Origin: Candidatus Omnitrophota bacterium | GTDB taxonomy: Bacteria; Hinthialibacterota; Hinthialibacteria; OLB16 | Direction of reading: 5' to 3' | DNA: 64,000 nucleotides | Assembly: GCA_020632575.1 (NCBI GenBank) | Contig: JACKFH010000013.1 | Coordinates: 1 to 64,000, forward strand | In this document: piece after piece, positions 60,996-64,000 of the stretch | Position numbering within the stretch: the stretch's first letter is position 1 | Layout: every line of letters starts with the position of its first letter | The notes under the pieces: model-generated | The model's input: only the letters and a program-made list of their open reading frames with translations | The model's database searches: none | What the model was told of the DNA's origin: nothing | Translations under genes and position numbers: made by a program

Positions 60996-62837
60996 TCAGC
61001 TCCCCACCCGTGTCATCTTGTCGATCCACCACTGTTCAGGTCGCCCAATCAGATAGCGAAAGACAAAAACCGCAAAGGAAAGTGGAACGAAAACCCAACG
61101 AACCTCGTTCGACAACCAGCGCAAATCGAGGTCGATCAGGAAAACCAAATCCCATACCGAAGCCACAATGAAAACCAACCCAAGAATCGCGAGTGAATAT
61201 CCTGTCGCATCCGATAGGACGTCTTGTCGCCGGATGCCGTAAATGAGCAAGTAAGCGGCGGAAACCATGATGGTGGGAGGAATAAGGATATAGATCAGAT
61301 CGGCGATGGGAAGGTGGTCGAGTTCGGGGCTTAATCCGAATGCCTTCCAAGAAATGATTGTGAGAAAGGCAACCAGAAATCCGACTCCGGCAAACACAGA
61401 GGCCGCGCCCACAATGATGGGAGCAAGTCCTGTCCGGGAGACGATCCCACCATAGATCGCCAGGAGTGTGGCGAGTGGAATGAAGGCGGCCACCCTCCAA
61501 ACCAGTCGCACAAAATCCCAGTGCTCCAAGCCGTTATAAAGCAAGATGGAGTGAATAAGCCATAGAACCAATGGAAACCCCCAAGCCGGCAGTAAGATCT
61601 TCAGGGTGAAGGCGAGATAGTATTTCAGCTTTTCGAGAAAGATCCTAACCGCGAAATGAGGAGAGGTGAAAAGCATGGCGGCGGTTTCCCGGTCTCGTTC
61701 TCTCGCGAACGATGTCGTCTGCATTCCGATGCCAAATCCGCCTATGACAGCCGTGTTGATCAGGAAGAGGAGGTAAATCCATTGTTTGCTCGACGCGATC
61801 GTGTAAATCACCAAGAAGACACCCCAGGAGACGAGAAAAAAAACCGTTAGGATCAAAAGAATCCGTCGAGTCCCGAGGGTGAATAAGGTTTTCCCCTGAT
61901 GTTCGTAAAACGATCTTTCACCGCTCGTGAAAAAACGAATGCTTTCGCCAAGCAACGGGGTAAGGAGGATTCGAATAGATGATAATTTAGTCAGCCTCTC
62001 TGCGACGATTGAATAGCCTCTCCTGTTCACGGATCGATTCCAGGTTTTTGCCAAAAACACAAACAGAACGAGTTGCACAGAGAGGTTCGCTAACCAATGA
62101 ATCAAACCTGGAGGAGAGAAAGCCCGATTCGGCCAGAACAGGAGCCCGGAATTGCCGAAGCCATTGGCGTACATGAATCCATTGCCCCAGGGGGAAAACC
62201 AAAAGATCGGCGCGGATAACGACACGACGGCGCCTTTGTTTCGCACTCCGATTGGATTGAACAGAGAATAGAAGTGGGCCATGACCGGCGCCCCAATGAT
62301 TCCAACAAGGATGGCCAAAGTTATCCAGACGGCCGATGTGCTGGATTTCGCCCGAGCGGAGACAGCCGCCCCAATCATCACGCAGGTTGAAATCCAAACC
62401 AGAATGGAAAGGAATTGGTCCGCCATCTCTCCCGGCGAAACACCTCCAAGTAAAAAAACCAAGGATATAATGGGGAGAGTCCCAAAGACAAACAGCCAAG
62501 AGGTCGCCATTGGGGCTAAGATTTTCTGAGAGATTAGGCTGGAGTCCGGAATCGGAGAGGAAGACAGAAAATCCAGCGTCCCCTTTTCCCTTTCGACAAC
62601 CAACAGTGTGGAAGCGTAGAGCGCCGAGTACAGGCCAACGCACGGATATCCAAGAACCAGAACATAAACAAATAAACCTCGGCCGAGTGAGCCTCGATTC
62701 GCCAAAGAGTTTTGGATCGTGCCGAAGAAATAGACGGCCGCCAGACCCAGAACCAAATAGAAAACGAGCGCGAAAATGAAAGTGATCTTTCTGCGGAGGA
62801 CTCCCTGGAGTTCACGTTCAAAGATCGGAAAATCCAT
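60996..62837 (-). CDS. ABC-2-type permease-like membrane protein, paralogue 2
   Basis: The 613-residue protein is a tandem paralogue of its neighbours, with the same start (MDFPIFERELQGVL), permease loops VVEREKGTLDFLSSSPIPDS and SFARERDRETAAMLFTSPHF, and the end WWIDKMTRVGS. It has about 12 transmembrane segments in two halves. The ATG at 62837 is five bases past the stop of paralogue 3, with GGGAG straddling the stop. The two halves look like fused ABC-2 permease units. Confidence 0.78.
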   Translation of the reverse strand: MDFPIFERELQGVLRRKITFIFALVFYLVLGLAAVYFFGTIQNSLANRGSLGRGLFVYVLVLGYPCVGLYSALYASTLLVVEREKGTLDFLSSSPIPDSSLISQKILAPMATSWLFVFGTLPIISLVFLLGGVSPGEMADQFLSILVWISTCVMIGAAVSARAKSSTSAVWITLAILVGIIGAPVMAHFYSLFNPIGVRNKGAVVSLSAPIFWFSPWGNGFMYANGFGNSGLLFWPNRAFSPPGLIHWLANLSVQLVLFVFLAKTWNRSVNRRGYSIVAERLTKLSSIRILLTPLLGESIRFFTSGERSFYEHQGKTLFTLGTRRILLILTVFFLVSWGVFLVIYTIASSKQWIYLLFLINTAVIGGFGIGMQTTSFARERDRETAAMLFTSPHFAVRIFLEKLKYYLAFTLKILLPAWGFPLVLWLIHSILLYNGLEHWDFVRLVWRVAAFIPLATLLAIYGGIVSRTGLAPIIVGAASVFAGVGFLVAFLTIISWKAFGLSPELDHLPIADLIYILIPPTIMVSAAYLLIYGIRRQDVLSDATGYSLAILGLVFIVASVWDLVFLIDLDLRWLSNEVRWVFVPLSFAVFVFRYLIGRPEQWWIDKMTRVGS

Positions 62838-62842
62838 TGCGG

Positions 62843-64000
62843 TCAACTCCCAGCCCGAGTCATCTTGTCGATCCACCAGAAATCGGACTTGGACATCAAG
62901 TGACGTAGAAAGAGGCCCGCGAGGATGAGCGGGATCGCCATCCAACGAAAAGCCCCGGCGATCGGATAGACGGAGGAAAAGATCTCCACGACCACCAAGA
63001 CGGTGATCAGGATAAAAATCGAAAAGGCCACTCCCAATACAAAATTGCCTCCCATGGCTCGCCCAACCCTCCTCGCAGACATTCGAAATCCTGGAAGGAG
63101 CAGGAACGAAAGAAGAACGACCACTAGGATTGGAAGGAAGAAATAGAATCCGGCTAAGACTAAATCATCCATCGGGCCTCCCGAGCTTCGTCGTATCGAA
63201 CGCGCGGCAACTGCCAGTATTCCGAGGATCATGGGCGTCCCGATCCCCAACAAGATTCCACCCAGCACCACGGCCGCGAGCCCCTGCCTTGAGACGAGGC
63301 CGCCATAAACCGCTAAAAGCGTGGCCAATGGAATAAACGCCGCCACTCGAAATACGAGTATGAAGAGGTCCCAGGTGTGTTGGGAATCGTAGAGGCCTTC
63401 CGTGTACAAGACCCATAGCAGCAATGGGAAACCCCAGGCCGGAACGAGCATCTTTCCAGTGAAGGACAGGTAGTATTTCCACTTCTCCATGAAAATCTGT
63501 TTTGCCGTGTGTGGCGTAATAAGAAGCAGGGTCGAGGTGTCTCGGTCCCGCTCGCGGGCAAAGGAGGTCATCGCCATTCCCAGACAAAAGACCGCGACCA
63601 CCAGAGTGTCCAGGAAGAAAAGTCCGTAAATGGGGCCCCCGTCTCTCATGGCGACAAACGCGAGCAGGAAGGCAGTGGCGGCGATCAGGAACCCCTCTGT
63701 CAGCAAATCGAGGATGCGACGTGAAGTTCTTGTGAACAGTGTCCGCCCTTGGTGATCGAATAGGGCCGCCCGTCCGGTCTTAAAGGGTCCTCGCTCCCGA
63801 CGGATTAGGGGTGTCAGGAGAATTCGGATTAAGGGATAACGCTTCAATCGGGTGACTAAAGGGACTTTCACCTTTCGTTCCATGGATCGATTCCAGACAT
63901 GCGAAAGGCGCATCAGGATGAAAAGTTGAAGGAGGCCATTGAGAGTCCAATTCACCGCGCCTGGGGGAGAAAAGTAGTGGTTGGGAAGAAACAGCGGCCC
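62843..64000 (-). CDS. ABC-2-type permease-like membrane protein, paralogue 3 (partial)
   Basis: The N-terminal half is cut by the right edge; 385 residues are visible. The frame is open to position 64000 and reads GPLFLPNHYFSPPGAVNW, which matches FWPNRAFSPPGLIHW in paralogue 2, so the true start lies outside. The second half has the loop SFARERDRDTSTLLLITPHT and ends SDFWWIDKMTRAGS. It may be preceded outside the window by an ABC ATPase gene. Confidence 0.75.
   Translation of the reverse strand, partial: GPLFLPNHYFSPPGAVNWTLNGLLQLFILMRLSHVWNRSMERKVKVPLVTRLKRYPLIRILLTPLIRRERGPFKTGRAALFDHQGRTLFTRTSRRILDLLTEGFLIAATAFLLAFVAMRDGGPIYGLFFLDTLVVAVFCLGMAMTSFARERDRDTSTLLLITPHTAKQIFMEKWKYYLSFTGKMLVPAWGFPLLLWVLYTEGLYDSQHTWDLFILVFRVAAFIPLATLLAVYGGLVSRQGLAAVVLGGILLGIGTPMILGILAVAARSIRRSSGGPMDDLVLAGFYFFLPILVVVLLSFLLLPGFRMSARRVGRAMGGNFVLGVAFSIFILITVLVVVEIFSSVYPIAGAFRWMAIPLILAGLFLRHLMSKSDFWWIDKMTRAGS

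Noticed and set aside
1..64000. CRISPR arrays, tRNA and rRNA genes, insertion sequences, prophage
   Set aside because: I found no regular repeat-spacer pattern, no tRNA T-arm motif in gaps, and no transposase or phage gene.

Overview
This is about 64 kb of GC-rich (estimated by eye near 58%) bacterial chromosome. I see no rRNA, tRNA, CRISPR array, phage module or insertion sequence. The gene mix points to an uncultured bacterium related to the Planctomycetota, Omnitrophota, Hydrogenedentota or Sumerlaeota. It includes DUF1501 and DUF1080 proteins, a secreted glycosidase with a Thr/Pro linker and one dockerin-like repeat, an alternative complex III/caa3 oxidase operon, TTG and GTG starts, and interspersed palindromic repeats. 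The phylum is inference. The organism respires oxygen aerobically, and MurA (cell-wall precursor synthesis) is present.

Layout. 1-3.9 kb: a BlaR1-like M56 peptidase (cut by the left edge) and its BlaI-type repressor, with two strong palindromic operators, divergent from a cupin and a secreted DUF1080 protein. 4-7.5 kb: two glycosyltransferases and an MptE/Cst-I-like protein, which look like surface glycan functions. 7.5-13.8 kb: a Gly/Cys-tailed protein, a DUF1501 protein, QueG overlapping a DapA-like protein, and a GH99-like secreted glycosidase. 14-20.5 kb: a hybrid histidine kinase, a fused polyprenol kinase/DUF92 protein, WecB and a YprB-like nuclease. 20.5-26.5 kb: a frameshifted pseudogene beside its intact paralogue, a secreted glycosidase-like protein, a PQQ-type sugar dehydrogenase and MoaE. 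26.6-30.2 kb: an ABC ATPase with a large membrane-anchored partner but no permease.

30.3-44.1 kb is the centrepiece. One 13-kb minus-strand operon encodes alternative complex III (ActA, ActB, ActC, an ActD-ActE fusion, ActF), a small membrane protein, a SCO copper chaperone and a caa3-type A2 cytochrome oxidase (subunits II, I, III, IV). It ends in a strong terminator. A GbsR/MarR-type regulator sits directly upstream, and related palindromes lie in front of both the regulator and actA. Together these genes pass electrons from quinol to oxygen.

44.1-53.2 kb: a phosphoesterase, a prolyl oligopeptidase, a nested inverted-repeat patch, a Kelch protein, a PhyH-type dioxygenase, a GT-C-like membrane protein, QueD and a REC-PilZ response regulator. 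53.3-59.1 kb: a copper P-type ATPase, PPK2, MurA and an unrecognised protein. 59.1-64 kb: three tandem ABC-2-type permease paralogues, the last cut by the right edge, with no ATPase beside them in the window.
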